Origin: Piezodorus guildinii
Taxonomy: Eukaryota > Arthropoda > Insecta > Hemiptera > Pentatomidae
Direction of reading: 5' to 3'
Assembly: GCA_023052935.1 (NCBI GenBank)
Contig: CM041298.1
Span: forward strand, 64,877,838 to 64,941,837
DNA length: 64,000 nucleotides
Shown here: positions 1 through 10,489 of the stretch, in pieces
How the letters are laid out: each line of letters starts with the position of its first letter
How positions within the stretch are numbered: the first letter of the stretch is position 1
Program-made: the position numbers and the translations under genes
Notes under the pieces: model-generated
The model's input: only the letters and a program-made list of their open reading frames with translations
Databases searched by the model: none
What the model was told of the DNA's origin: nothing

Positions 1-59
1 AATATTTATTTATAAACAATTTATTATTATTAAAAGCAAGATGGAGTTAAAATAACTTT

Positions 60-300
60 TTTTAAAACCAGCCACGCATTCTTCAAATATTTCGGATACG
101 TGTGAATATGCCGGCGAAGTTATGCTTACCGAGGCGAAATTTCCGGAGGAATATTGCTGAGTTGCAGTTATTCGGGAAAGTTTTTTGGATAAGTGTGCTT
201 GTCGACAAAGGGTCGAAAGTGATGAATGGATGAGGCGTCGGCTTTCCCTATTAGCACCACTATACCGCCAGTTCCTCATATCGGTCTTGCCTTTATTAGG
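60..300 (-). other. Unrecognised coding-like stretch
   Basis: Read on the minus strand, this moderately GC-rich stretch is open for 89 codons in one frame and about 50 codons in another. I recognise no domain in either frame. A GTAAGC donor-like site lies inside it, near position 135. It sits next to dispersed repeats, so it may be a mobile-element relic, a host exon fragment or chance. Confidence 0.15.
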
Positions 301-384
301 TTACTGAAAAATGTGGAAACCAGAACCACGAGTTTATGATTAATTAAGCCGACAAATTAGACCGAATCTGGGCTTAGAGAAAGG

Positions 385-835
385 CTTTTATTTATTTTTT
401 TGGGTTTATTATTTTCAATAATGAACCTTTCTTTGTGTTAAAAAAAAGAAAAATTAGAGCTTACCTTTCAAAAGATACTTAAAACCCGACTAAGGATTAC
501 AAAATATCCGTTTTCCCGCTGTTCGCCGTACGCTGTCCAAGGAATTTCTCCGAAAATACTAGACCATTTTTTTTATATTCCGCACAAAAATAATAGGGCA
601 TCCAGTGATGATCCTTTCACCTAGACGTTGATATCGATTTTTTTTTTTTTTTTTTAATTTCCTAAGACTCATTAAAAGTGATTTTATTTAATAGCTCAGG
701 TGTTTTTAAAGATAGAAACAAAATTGAGTTTTCTTAACCAAAACATCACGAATAATTATAAAAAGAAAAAAAATATATTGAAATTTCATCCATAAATACG
801 CCCATAACTCAGTTATTATACAGAGAAAAATGTGT
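385..835 (-). repeat. Family B dispersed repeat, copy 1
   Basis: This stretch is the reverse complement of sequence found again near 9.72-10.25 kb and 51.2-52.1 kb. Shared landmarks are the 'TTTCGGAGAAA..CGGACAAACGG' segment, 'GATATCAACGTC', and a segment ending in TTATTGAAAATAATAAAC. It has no coding capacity. The family is unclassified and looks like the non-coding part of a transposable element. Confidence 0.6.
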
Positions 836-876
836 TTAGTTTTAAAATCAGTAAGCGCTATTAACAAAATTTTAAA

Positions 877-1140
877 AAATCTGTTGCGGGTAACACACGA
901 CTTTCACTTACTTCCGTTGTTAAAAATAATCAAAACATTTTCAAATACTGTTAGAGATAAAAATAAGTGAAACTAATAAAGAATAAATTTAATTTAATTT
1001 CTATAGAAACGTGTGTTTTATTAAAAAAATCTATTATATTATTATCTAAAATAATCAGTTAGTTTTATCGGCTTTACATCACTCTTTATTAACTTTTACA
1101 AGCTTGTATATCTGAAAATATTAGAAGTTAAAGCGATCTT
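877..1140 (-). repeat. Family A dispersed repeat, truncated copy A1
   Basis: It begins with the family A terminus (consensus AATCTGGTGCGCGCAACA followed by ACGACTTTCACTTACCTC). It continues through the typical 'GTGTTTTATTAAA..TATTATATTATTATCT' stretch and stops abruptly near 1140. It is non-coding, with orientation opposite to copies A2 and A11. Confidence 0.65.
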
Positions 1141-1744
1141 AAACAGGAATAATGGCCAGATAGCAAGTTGAAAATGATATAGTTCAGCCCAGACTGATGT
1201 GGGTTGGTGAGTTAAATATACCCAGGAATACCAAGGGCTGAAAACATGTCAAAAGCACTGACAGCAGTAAGTGGAGAACCACTCATACCAAGTTGCCCTT
1301 TTAATACAACATTGACTCTGTTCATCTGCCAGTTACCTCAGCTCAGGGTGAGCCATTTAATTCAATGCCAATTTCAAGGATTTCTTTATGAGGGTGAAAT
1401 ACACTATTGGGTCCTAAATATTTCCAGAGAACTTAAATATATAAACATAAATTTATTTTGCAATTCTCATTTGTGTATATGTGAAATATATATGAAGTAA
1501 AGTATTAAAATTATAACTGAAACTCACTCTTTATCTTAATCCTTTATCATAATCCCTAACAGATACAAACTATCCTTAAGCCTTCCTAGTAGATTCAAAC
1601 GGCAGTGGGCCCAACACCTTTATTAAACACGATAGTGGATTTCGGCAATGTTCAACTTCTCCATTAAAGTTTTTAAAAATTCTTAAATTGACTTTAACAA
1701 CGGAGGCAAGTGAATTTTCTCGTGTTTCTCGTATCAGTTTTTTT
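1141..1744. other. No gene recognised; ends with a family A scrap
   Basis: The part from 1141 to 1655 is less AT-rich than its surroundings and holds an 84-codon open frame at 1246-1500 (+). That frame resembles nothing I know, and I cannot assign it. From about 1660 to 1730 there is a degenerate family A 3' end (AAATTCTTAAATTGA..AACGGAGGCAAGTGAA). Confidence 0.4.
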
Positions 1745-1883
1745 TTTTTACTTTTACTTACCTCTATATGAAATATATATCAAGGGAAAGAATAGCGATC
1801 CTGGATATTTTCAAATTCTATATTTCATCGGAAATACATGTTTTGGGGTCATCTGAATGCAAATAAGCATGGCACGCAAAAAG

Positions 1884-1885
<2 letters not shown>

Positions 1886-1924
<39 letters not shown>
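1886..1924. repeat. (TG)n microsatellite inside family A
   Basis: About 19 TG units. The tract sits at the same internal position as the TG/CA tracts in copies at 5.85, 34.03 and 50.09 kb, so it belongs to the element structure. Confidence 0.95.
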
Positions 1925-1925
<1 letters not shown>

Positions 1926-2093
1926 TAGGTCCCGCACGAAAACGAAAAGGTGTACGAATCTGAAATTTTATATTTGAGACAACTATATGCCCGAGATGTT
2001 ACAACTTTTTCACATAAATCGGCGTACCAGAAGAGCCACACTTTATACCATGCTTTTTACACGTTTTAACGATTTACTCCAAAACGCTATGGA

Positions 2094-4016
2094 TTTTTTT
2101 TTTTTTTTTTTTTTTTCGTAGGCGTAAACCACTTGGGTCATTTTCGCCTTAAATCACTTTGACAAAGGGATTAAATGTTATAGTCTATTGTACAAGTCGG
2201 TCTGTCGTAGGAAGTCAAAAAGTTTTGCAGTTGTCTGTTTGTTGTCTTGTAAAACGGTTGGTAAGTCAGTGTCAATTGCAATTTGTGCTATGTGATTATC
2301 ATAAGCCCTACACTCTGTCAAAATGTGTTTAACAGAGATTGGGCAACCGCTTGTTGGGCAGTCCGTAGGAGGTTCCCGTGCCATGAGATGTCTGTGAGTC
2401 AGTCGGGTGTGTCCAATACGCAGGCGCGCCACGATAACCTCTTCCCTTCGCTTTTGTCGTAGGGACGAATGCCAATGGGAGATGTCCCTTCTTATTTCCC
2501 TTAATTTGTTGTCAGTAGTGTCATGCCAAATCTGTCCCCACTTCGACCGAATCCGCTGCTTGATGATAGAAACATAGTCGCCAACAGGCACCCCAGTAAA
2601 GGGAATGCCATCTGTTATTGCTTCTTTGGCTGCACGATCTGCGAGTTCATTGCCATCTATACCGCAGTGGCTCGGTACCCAGACGAAAAAAACTGAATTA
2701 TTGGAAACTATTGTGGACTGCAATGATAATAGAATATTTTGAATAAGAGAGTCGGTAGAGAAAAGGCGCTTTAAGCTGTGCAGAGCCGATAAGGAGTCTG
2801 TGCAAATAATCCTGGTTGTTTTAGTTGGGTAAATAACATTTAAACTTTTATAAATTCCAACTAGTTCTGCGGTATAGTTGCTACAGAGTGGAGAAAGGGA
2901 AAATAGATGTTTTCTGCCCTCACACACGACCGATGCTCCCACACCTAAGGAACTCTTAGAGCCATCAGTATATACGTAATCAGCAACACCGAGTCTATCT
3001 TGTAGTTTTTGGAATTCCTGCTTATATATGTAAGGATATGTGTTTTGTTTGAGTAATTTGGTAAGAGAAAGACAGATATTCGGAGAGGGAAATTGCCAAG
3101 GATAAATTGGAGATTTTTCTATTGTAAGGAAAGAAGGAAATTCGAGGTTAAACTCGACCAGAAATTTAGAAATGCGGACTATAAAGGATGGTCTTTTGGA
3201 TAAGGAGATCTGTTGTTGGGTGAGAGATTGTCTATTTGGGAATAAATGAAGGAGAGGATGGTTGGGAGTGGACAGGATCTTAGCAGCAAGGATCAGGTCA
3301 AGTTGTTGCCTTCGTAGTGCAAGTGGAGGTTCAAAAGCTTCAGCACACAAACTATTAGAAGGGCTGGAACGGAAAGCACCAATAGCTATTCGAAGACCGG
3401 TGTTTAGTATTGGATCGAGTAGTTTTAGAGTTCTACTTGAGGCAGAGTTAAAAGCACTGCAACCATAATCTAACTTTGGTCTTATGAGAGTTCTAAACAG
3501 AGTTATCATGCTTCTACGATCAGCACCCCAACTTGTGTTACTAACCATATTGAAGAGATTGAGAGAACGGAGGCAATTAGCTTTTAGTTGCTTCAGATGT
3601 GGAGACCAGCTAAGTGTGCGATCGAAGGTCACACCCAGGTATTTGACTGTATTAGAAAGAGTGAGTGGTTGGCTGGCTATCTTTAGGGATGGTTGTGAAT
3701 TCGGTTGTCTTTTGCTGAAAAGTATCGCAACAGTCTTTTGGGGTGATATGGTGAAAGTGGCGTTGTCATTAAGCCAGCCACTGACGTTATCTAAAGCCGA
3801 TTGCATCTTGTCTTGTAAATCTGGCACCTGTTTCCCTGCAGTATAAAGTACAAGATCGTCCGCGTACAGCATACTCTTGACCGGCAAGTTGACTACTCTT
3901 AACACCTCATTTAAACATATACAAAAGAGTGTTGCACTCTAGACGCAGCCCTGAGGCACGCCATTTTCTTGCTCATATTCCCGAGAAAACACATCACCGA
4001 GTCTATGGATTAAATT
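2094..4016 (-). mobile_element. 5'-truncated RNase H-bearing non-LTR retrotransposon (LINE)
   Basis: On the minus strand the element runs from about 4016 to a poly(A) tail, seen as a poly(T) run at 2094-2116. It is flanked by an 11-bp target duplication, AACGCTATGGA at 2083-2093 and AACGCTATAGA at 4017-4027, with one mismatch. The duplication lies inside family A sequence. Only the 3' half of the reverse transcriptase, RNase H and the C-terminal zinc-like motif remain, as expected for incomplete target-primed reverse transcription. The domain order RT then RNase H, with CP..GC...H....C at the end, suggests the I/R1/LOA group of LINEs. The clade is an inference. Confidence 0.85.
2178..4015 (-). 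pseudogene. LINE ORF2 remnant: reverse transcriptase and RNase H
   Basis: The coding frame is open from about 4015 to the TAA at 2178, apart from an in-frame TAG at 3941-3939 just after the RT motif GVPQGC. Next come the RT catalytic YADD box (about 15 residues after the 3905 ATG), the LGVTFD motif, and an RNase H domain. That domain keeps its acidic residues in YTDGSK, the glutamate in YTAELVGIY, CTDSLSAL and DGNELADRAAKE. A terminal C..C...H...C motif follows. The protein would copy LINE RNA into DNA at a nicked target and degrade the RNA strand. Endonuclease, ORF1 and the 5' RT motifs are missing, so this copy is dead. The ATG at 3905 is not a real start. Confidence 0.85.
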
Positions 4017-4444
4017 AACGCTATAGATTAAACCAGCTATATCTATGTAAGATTTCATAGGCTTCAATATCAAATAGATTTCATTCTGATTGAAATATTT
4101 TGCAGGGCTTAAACGCCGAATTTCTTGATTTTCTCCCTCTAAAGTAACTTTAATTTAATAAATTCTATAAAAATTATATTATTTTTTTTTCAGAAAAGTG
4201 CAAAAATACAGAAAAAAACATATTATCTTATTAGCATTGATAAAAAAAACGGGTAAATATACAAGTTGTACGACAAATATATTTTGCTAACTGAAGGAGA
4301 AAAGATCGAAAATATTTTTTTATTTAAAATGTTTTTTTCTGAACACGAGAATGGTAATTTAGATGTATAATATACAATTTACATAAGAAAAAATATCATC
4401 TAATACACAAATTCGTGAGAGAGTGGAGAAAACAAAGTGATTGT

Positions 4445-4550
4445 GGGATCACCTGTAGCAGCCTCCCTCCTATGCCAAAGTTCACGGGTTCAAACCCGCA
4501 GTTGATCCTAGGGTTTTTTAATGGGAGTAAGTATAAGTAAAAATAATTGT
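4445..4550 (+). mobile_element. SINE family S1 (tRNA-derived), head fragment
   Basis: GGGATCACCTGTAGC starts a tRNA-like head with the B box GGGTTCAAACCC and the 3' acceptor half GATCCTAGG. Compared with the better copy at 24,236 it has lost part of the A-box region and most of the body. It follows directly on family A copy A2. Confidence 0.6.
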
Positions 4551-5219
4551 TGCGAGTAAGCAAGTTGATATTGTGTATGACCTTTTTTTTTCTCTCTCTT
4601 TTAAGCTAATACCATCTTCTTCTCCTTTAATGACCGACTCGTTCAAGTTTACAAGCTAAGTTCCTGCGAGAGAGCGATTCGTTTCCACTCGACCATGCTG
4701 AGCCGAGCAGTGTAAGTTATCAGACAGCTAATAGAATCAAAGCAACCAGTCGAATGCTTAAGGCAACTTGATGCAAAGTTGGATAATGGTCCCGAGGCTC
4801 TCCTCAGTGCCCAATCTAAATTTCCCTCTATTTAACCATTCCCTCTCGGCACAGATGAAACATTTAGACTTGCAATGGATTTAATAGCGTCATATGTTCT
4901 CGCTCGTCAAGGGATTTCGGTCTCACGAGCCTCCTCAGGTGACGCCGATGAGGTTTCCCATGATCAAAGAGGAGCATTATGTTCTCTCAGGAGACCTGAG
5001 ATATTGCTAACTTGGAATATCATGTCTTAGTAAACCACAAGAGCCTGATTTTGATCAATTATCCTTGTAGTTCATGTTCAAACAGCGCTAAAATAATGTC
5101 TCTAATTCTTGATAGGTAACTATAATTACTAGGCATAATCAATAAAAGCATGGCATGCCTAATATTTTATATCTAACTGGTGGACCAGTGCCTGCTTCGC
5201 GCGGGTGAAATTAGAATGC
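4551..5219. other. No gene recognised; short coding-like relic
   Basis: In the plus frame that includes 4770-5030 there are about 80 codons with one internal TAA (near 4830) and a TAG at the end. The 52 codons after the ATG near 4878 are continuous and compositionally protein-like. I do not recognise a domain, and it may be the remnant of a retroelement gag or a host exon. The rest is AT-rich and featureless. Confidence 0.25.
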
Positions 5220-6020
5220 GGTGCCATTTTTGTTTTTAAAAAAATCTGGTTCGGGCAACACGCGACTTTCACTTGACTCCGTTTTTAAAATCGATTAAGA
5301 ATTTTCAAATACACTAAAAAATAAAAATGAGTGAAACCATTAAAGATTTAATTAATATAGAAACATGTGTTTTATTACAAACTCTATTATATTATTATCT
5401 AAAAAAATCTGGTGCGTGCAACACACGACTTTCACTTACCTCTGTTATTAATATCAATTTAAGAATTTTTAAACAAATTTAGAAATGAAATTGAATGGAA
5501 TGAAAATTGTTAAAGAATTATTTACGTTTAATTTTTATAGAAAGATATGTTTTATTACATAATATGTTATAATATTATCTACGAAATTCTGTAAGTTTTT
5601 TTTCATCACTCCGTGTTCGAACTACTTTGAGCGTCCAGCGATGACAGCGCCATCCAGTGGCCAAGCGGTGAAACAATTGCATTAAGAACGTTTTTGAGAA
5701 AATCGTAAAAAGGTTCTAAATAAATGAGATAGAGTAGGACTTACGGTCAGCCGATTTTAATGTAAAATTCGCTGTAACATCTCGGGCGTATAGTAGTCTT
5801 AAATACGAAATTTCAGTGCCGTACGACTTTTCGTTTTTGTGCTAGAGTTACCACAGAAACACACACACACGGACAAACAGACCTTTCTGTGGGACTGGTT
5901 ATTTGGACACAGGGGATCCTAAAACGTGTATTACCATTAAAAACTGGAATTCGAAAATTTTCACGATCGCAATACTTTCCCTTACTATATATTTCATATA
6001 TAGGTAAGTGAAAGTAAAAT
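5220..6020 (-). repeat. Family A copy A3, with a second terminus stacked on it
   Basis: Two family A termini follow each other at about 5232 and 5402, each reading AATCTGGT followed by CAACACRCGACTTTCAC. The first is a short partial copy. The second runs on to the opposite end, AGGTAAGTGAAAGTAAAA, at about 6003-6020. It includes the internal CA tract near 5852. Between about 5605 and 5680 it carries an unrelated insert containing GCGCCATCCAGTGG. Confidence 0.7.
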
Positions 6021-6034
6021 ATCTGTCTGACCGA

Positions 6035-6350
6035 TTTAGAGTTTATCGGTTTGAAATATTTAGTTTAACGAAAAGTGTATTTTATAACGTCTTTTCATTA
6101 TTATATTTAACCTTTCTAAATTCTTGTGCTTTACAATGGTTTATTATATGCCTATGTCACTACTTATATGATTTTTCGATGACTTAGTTACATAAAATAT
6201 ATTTTTTTCGTTTAAATAAAATCTAAATCGCAATCTATTTTACTAATAAACCTTCAAGAAAGAATGGCCTAAATTATGGTGAAAACCGTTTCAAAATTCG
6301 TCCAGTGGTTTAGAACGAGTTAGCGGAAACCAAAATCTCGTTATTATTTT
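6035..6350 (+). repeat. Repeat family C, copy 1
   Basis: Positions 6035-6251 are nearly identical to the reverse complement of 11,923-12,161. The distant copy differs mainly by about 22 extra bases. The part from 6251 to 6350 (AAGAAAGAATGG..., GTTTAGAACGAGTTAGCGG) recurs, more diverged, at about 48,195-48,270. It is non-coding and unclassified. Confidence 0.65.
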
Positions 6351-6954
6351 ATACTAGTATATCATTTTATACTATATAGAGGTAAGTTATGATTGTAAGT
6401 GTATAAGAAGAGATCTCTTATTTTTACTGAACTTTTTGCTTTCACTTGCCTAGATATGAAACTCATATTTAGTTCTAACTAAGTTCATTATTAAATAAGT
6501 TAGAAATTAGTCAAGTAATTGTTTTTAGGCCTTTGTCGGCAAAAGTTAAAAGGCTTGCACCTACCCCCATCCCCATGATATTTCCCATGGGCAGCACGTG
6601 ATACCCTAAGAACTTTCTAGACCCCAGCTACTAGGCTGCACAAAGGCTCGACCGCCAACCGGGGCACTTCCCATATCTGCGGATGAGGATGAGAAAGAAG
6701 ATTCGAGAAGGTCAGTCTTATTACAGTCACGAGGAGGTCTGAGAGCCTAGAATGGACGCCTGAGACAATTTCCACCTTCGCCAGCCGACTAAGTGTTGTA
6801 AAGGTATTTAACTGTTCGTAATATTATATGGCAAGTTTAACTATAATGTCCCTCAGTATTCTGAGGCATTGTGTAAATAAATGGTGTAATGTTTAAGTTA
6901 ATTTAAATAATAATGTCATCTATTGAAACCTGTTTAATTTAATCTTACCCTACT
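6351..6954. other. No gene recognised; GC-richer island
   Basis: From about 6540 to 6800 the sequence is clearly richer in GC than its surroundings and contains CCATGGGCAGCACGTG and CGACCGCCAACCGGGGCAC. It ends with a GTGTAAATAAATGG-like tail near 6890, which could be the 3' end of a retroelement. No open frame of note. Confidence 0.3.
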
Positions 6955-7530
6955 TGGAGCATTATCTTATTAGCATTGATAACGTGTAGAAATTTAATTT
7001 GAGCGTATTTGATTAACAACCAAATGAGACAATTGCCAAAATATTTTTTAATGGAATTATTGTGTTTTTGAACACAAGAATAGTAATATAGATGTATGCT
7101 ATACCGTTTGATAGCTAAAGGTTTTATATGAATGTTATCTAATACAAGGAATTGTAAAGGATAATGGAAAGTGATAAAAAGCCGACGAAACTAACTGATT
7201 TAATAAAACACATGTTTCTATTAATATTCAATATAATTTATTCTTAAACAATCTATTTTTAACTCTAAATGTATTTAAAAATTCTTTAATTTTAACTGGG
7301 AGGTAAGTGAAAGTCGTGTGTTTTCTACAACAGTTAGTTTTATTGGCTTTTCTTTACTTTCCATCAACATTTATAATTCCGTGTGTTAGATAGTATTGTT
7401 TTTAAATTCTTTAGCTATCTGACGGTATATTATGCATCTTATATTACTATTCTTGTGTTCAAAAATTGCATAAAAAAATATTTTTGCTCTTTTCTCCTTT
7501 AGTTGTACTTCAAATCCGCTACACCTACTT
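6955..7530. repeat. Family A inverted dimer A4
   Basis: A forward half-copy (6955-7318) ends in GGTAAGTGAAAGTCGTGTG. It is followed at once by a reverse half-copy (about 7325-7530) that retraces the same sequence back to the 'TTTTCTCCTTTAGTTG' segment. The same arrangement, with the same diagnostic substitutions, occurs at 34,370-34,995. Confidence 0.65.
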
Positions 7531-8147
7531 GGATCGTTAAACACGATACCTTTGGAAAGCAAATCCAATGGTTTTATTAAATATATTTTATAAATACATT
7601 AAACATATTAATTAACAATATTTTTGAAGGTACCGATGCCTTAGAAAAGCAGTCGGTCAAAAACATAGCATTTAAAATTATATATTTTATATGTAGATAA
7701 GTGAAAGTAATGAAAAGTGTTTCGCTGACTATATTTAAAGTTTTTTTTTTTTTTAATATTTTAAAATTGATTTCAAGAATGGTTTTAGGTGTAAAGATTG
7801 GGTATTAATTCTAGTTTATTTAATTATTTTTTTGTTATTTTGAAAGGGAAAAATGTACCTCCTCCCCACCAATTTGGACTTACCACTGCCTGTTACACTT
7901 AAGAAGTGGATATAGCCTTCCTAAAGAGGAAAGTAAAAACCTAGCATTTCTCCTCACACCGCGACCTTCCTCGTTATATATGCTAATACAAGTTTTGGGA
8001 ATGGAGTCACGTTATGGCGACCCAGTAGTGAAGGCACGACCCACAGGGTACCCGATATAGGGTACACCCTACCCTGGGTACTAGCGGCACACCCCACCCG
8101 CTATGGTTCGAAAGCGACAATCCAGCTCAGTCAGGTGAAACACATCA
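7531..8147. other. No gene recognised upstream of the candidate exon
   Basis: AT-rich to about 7850, with a stray family A end (AGATAAGTGAAAGTAA) near 7692. From about 7980 to 8110 it becomes GC-richer and contains the short palindrome GGGTACCC, followed by GGGTACACCC and CCCTGGGTAC. This could be a promoter-proximal region for the exon at 8148. Confidence 0.35.
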
Positions 8148-8187
8148 ATGAGGCTTATCGTCTTTGCAGTTGTCTTCTCTGCTGCCC
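8127..8187 (+). CDS. Candidate first exon encoding a signal peptide (host gene)
   Basis: An arthropod-type initiator TCAGT lies at 8127-8131, and an ATG at 8148 follows 17 bases later. It is preceded by ATCA, a reasonable insect start context. The codons give MRLIVFAVVFSAA, a basic residue then a hydrophobic core ending in small residues, as in secretory signal peptides. At 8188 the frame meets GTGAGT, a strong splice donor, in phase 1. Short first exons like this are typical of insect cuticular and other secreted-protein genes. I could not find a matching second exon in the window, so the intron would be long, or this is chance. The protein's identity is unknown. Confidence 0.4.
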
Positions 8188-8649
8188 GTGAGTACTTCGT
8201 CTTAATAATCACTATAATTAAATACATTATACAAAATTAATGAATACAGAATTATGAATCTAAAAAAAAAAAATAATAATGTTAACATGAAATGAAAATG
8301 AAAAACTGTTTTATTATCCTGGGACTAAAGTCCCTTAAGAATAAAATACATAATAAAATAGAATAGAATTTATTTGTTTAAGATTTACATTCTTGTACAA
8401 ATCAATTCAAATTATAAATCTCTTCAATTGCCAACATGAGTCTAGTTAATAATAAATGTCCATATATTCGGCTCTTGAGAAAAAATTGAAAAATAATAAT
8501 AGTAAACTATTTAAATAATACATTTTATTATTTAATTGATACAAATAGAAAAACGACACTGAAATAAAACATAAAAAACCAACAAAAACAATTAACAACT
8601 TGAAAAACAAACTGAAAACATTCGCCGTACAATGAAAAATAATAAACAG
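8188..8649. other. No gene seen
   Basis: AT-rich sequence with an A run near 8262 and 'AATAAAATA' runs near 8340. If the exon just upstream is real, this is the start of its intron. Confidence 0.4.
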
Positions 8650-9350
8650 TTAACCTTAGATAACTAGACCCTTAATTGGTGTGTGGGCCTTCACAGTTCA
8701 AGGTATCCAGGGTATTACATGCTGACTTTGTGAACCAGAAAATTTTGTTGTTTTTCAATATTGTCTATTTGAAGAATTGTTTTAATATCACTGGATCCTG
8801 ATAAAAATGGTTGTAAATATCTCTCTGTCTTTTATGAGCTTTTCACAGTAGAGAAGGACATGAAACTGGCTGTTCAAGATAAACTGACCACAGAAAGTGC
8901 AGGTTTCTTGTGCTTTGAAGATGAACAGTTCGGTTTTTCCATAAAGTGTGGTACGTTCTGGGCTCGAAATTCTTAACTGGCTCAATGATCTTATTTTTTT
9001 ATGTTGGCTGTATATGTCAGATAGGTCTCTGGGCTGGAAATATTGAAGCTGGAGATAGTTCTATATATGGGGTTATGGTTAGAATTGAGAGATCGGTGGA
9101 TGTCTATTGAAAGGTTATGATTTTTTATCTTTTCCATTATTGCATCTCTGCACTTTAATACTCCATTCGGGCTCAATACACTGAATTCTTCTTCACAGCC
9201 ATATTGAGCAGCCATCGATCTAACTTGTGAGACCCGGTTAAACTTTATATCAGGGTTCCTTGCATGCAGCGAAATCAGTCTGTTGAAACACATATACAGA
9301 AATAATGACCGTAAATTCATTAAACATCGTCCAGACCATGTTACTCAACA
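8650..9350 (-). pseudogene. LINE C-terminal relic
   Basis: On the minus strand, two open stretches (9320-8991 and 8985-8788) lie in neighbouring positions and read as the end of a non-LTR retrotransposon polyprotein. The key feature is C..CG followed by a 13-residue gap, then H and C (CTFCG..HVLLYC). Many LINE C-termini carry a motif of this shape. The break between the two stretches (TAA near 8991) and the missing RT core show that it is dead. The clade cannot be assigned. No clear poly(A) tail is visible. Confidence 0.45.
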
Positions 9351-9719
9351 CGTTTAATAAATATTAGATAGTTCCATAAAAGGATGTTGAGGCATCAGCT
9401 AATTTACTCAGAATTATGTTTGTAATGATTTTAAATAATAAAACGCTGCCATAAAAATGGTTTATTATTTTGAAATAACAATATTAGGCTATAACTGTTT
9501 ATATAGCTGTTTATAGGCAAATTAAGTAATATTAAAAGCAATAATTCAAAGGATAATATCTCATCACTACTTCTAGTTTAAAAACCCTATATCTCATCCT
9601 GTTGTTGAGGAATTTCAATAATTATTTTTTAATTTTGTCGTTAATTTAATTCTCTATCAAATTACACTACAATAAAATTTACTTAATCCTAATATATACA
9701 CTAATTAGGAGAAACAGAT
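9351..9719. other. No gene seen
   Basis: AT-rich, without open frames or repeats that I recognise. Confidence 0.4.
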
Positions 9720-10250
9720 TTTTTTTTTTGCTTAGAAAACACTAATGATCTTTTTCACTATCTTCGAAAATAACGTAGCTACAAGCGTATATACAGGCAA
9801 GATTGCAATATGTTTTTTTACTGATTCTAAAACTCTATACATACTTCTCTCTATCGTCAAAAATAACTGAGTTATGAGCGTATTTATGTGTAAAATTACA
9901 ATTTTTTTTCTTTTCTTTTTTCTCTTTTATATAATTATTCGCGGTTTTTTCGGTTAGAAAACACTGATAAATAAAATCACTGAGTTATTGAATTAAACCA
10001 CGCTCAATCGGCCGCCATTTTAAAAATAACTAGGTGATATCAACGTCTAGGTGTTAGGATCATCGTTGCACGGACTAGTATTTTTGTAGCAAATTTCAAA
10101 AAAAATGGTGCAGTAGTTTCGGAGAAATGCCGCGGACAAACGGGTTTTTTTTCGTTATTCGGATTCTACGCATCTTGAAACGTAAGCTCTCAATTTTTTT
10201 TTTCGATTACAAAACGTTCATTATTGAAAATAATAAACCAATAGTTGTTT
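9720..10250 (+). repeat. Family B dispersed repeat, copy 2
   Basis: It shares with 51.2-52.1 kb the series 'AACTGAGTTATGAGCGTATTTAT', 'CCATTTTAAAAATAACT', 'GATATCAACGTC', 'TAGTTTCGGAGAAA' and 'GCATCTTGAAACGTAAGC'. It ends near 'TTATTGAAAATAATAAACC'. It is non-coding. The open frames of 60-90 codons in and after it are low-complexity. Confidence 0.65.
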
Positions 10251-10489
10251 ATAAATTAAAGTATCAGGAAAATTTTAAAAAATCTATTTTTGACAGATTT
10301 GGTATGCTGTGTATCGAAGAGCAACACACTGTATTTGGGCAGCCCAATGTTGAAAAAAACATTTTTTTTTCTTTCTTATTCCATACCATTTCCTGAATAT
10401 GAAACCGTGAATAATATATTTTTCTGAATAATACTAAAAGTGCTGTACCCATTTTAAACCAGCTTCGGGGCTAAAAGTATATGACGGGA
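10251..10489. other. AT-rich spacer, no gene
   Basis: Lies between family B and family A copies. Short open frames here are not supported by any motif. Confidence 0.35.

Larger units (their letters stand above)
1745..4440 (+). repeat. Family A copy A2, split by a LINE
   Basis: The copy starts with the subterminal motif ACTTTTACTTACCT followed by 'ATATGAAATATATA', then 'AAAGAATAGCGATC', a (TG)n tract and 'GACAACTATATGCCCGAGATGTTAC'. It is interrupted at 2093 by the LINE at 2094-4016 and resumes at 4017 with 'ACGCTATAGATTAAACCAGCTATATC'-like sequence. It then runs through the poly(T) and 'GAACACGAGAATGGTAATTTAGATGTATAA' segments to about 4440. The two halves fit together when compared with uninterrupted copies such as 33.9-34.8 kb. 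Confidence 0.75.

Noticed and set aside
3262..3846. Plus-strand open frames over the RNase H-bearing LINE
   Set aside because: Antisense shadows of the RT gene, without motifs.
10127..10452. Open frames of 60-90 codons near family B
   Set aside because: Poly(T)/poly(A)-driven Phe/Lys-rich readings, not conserved between family B copies.
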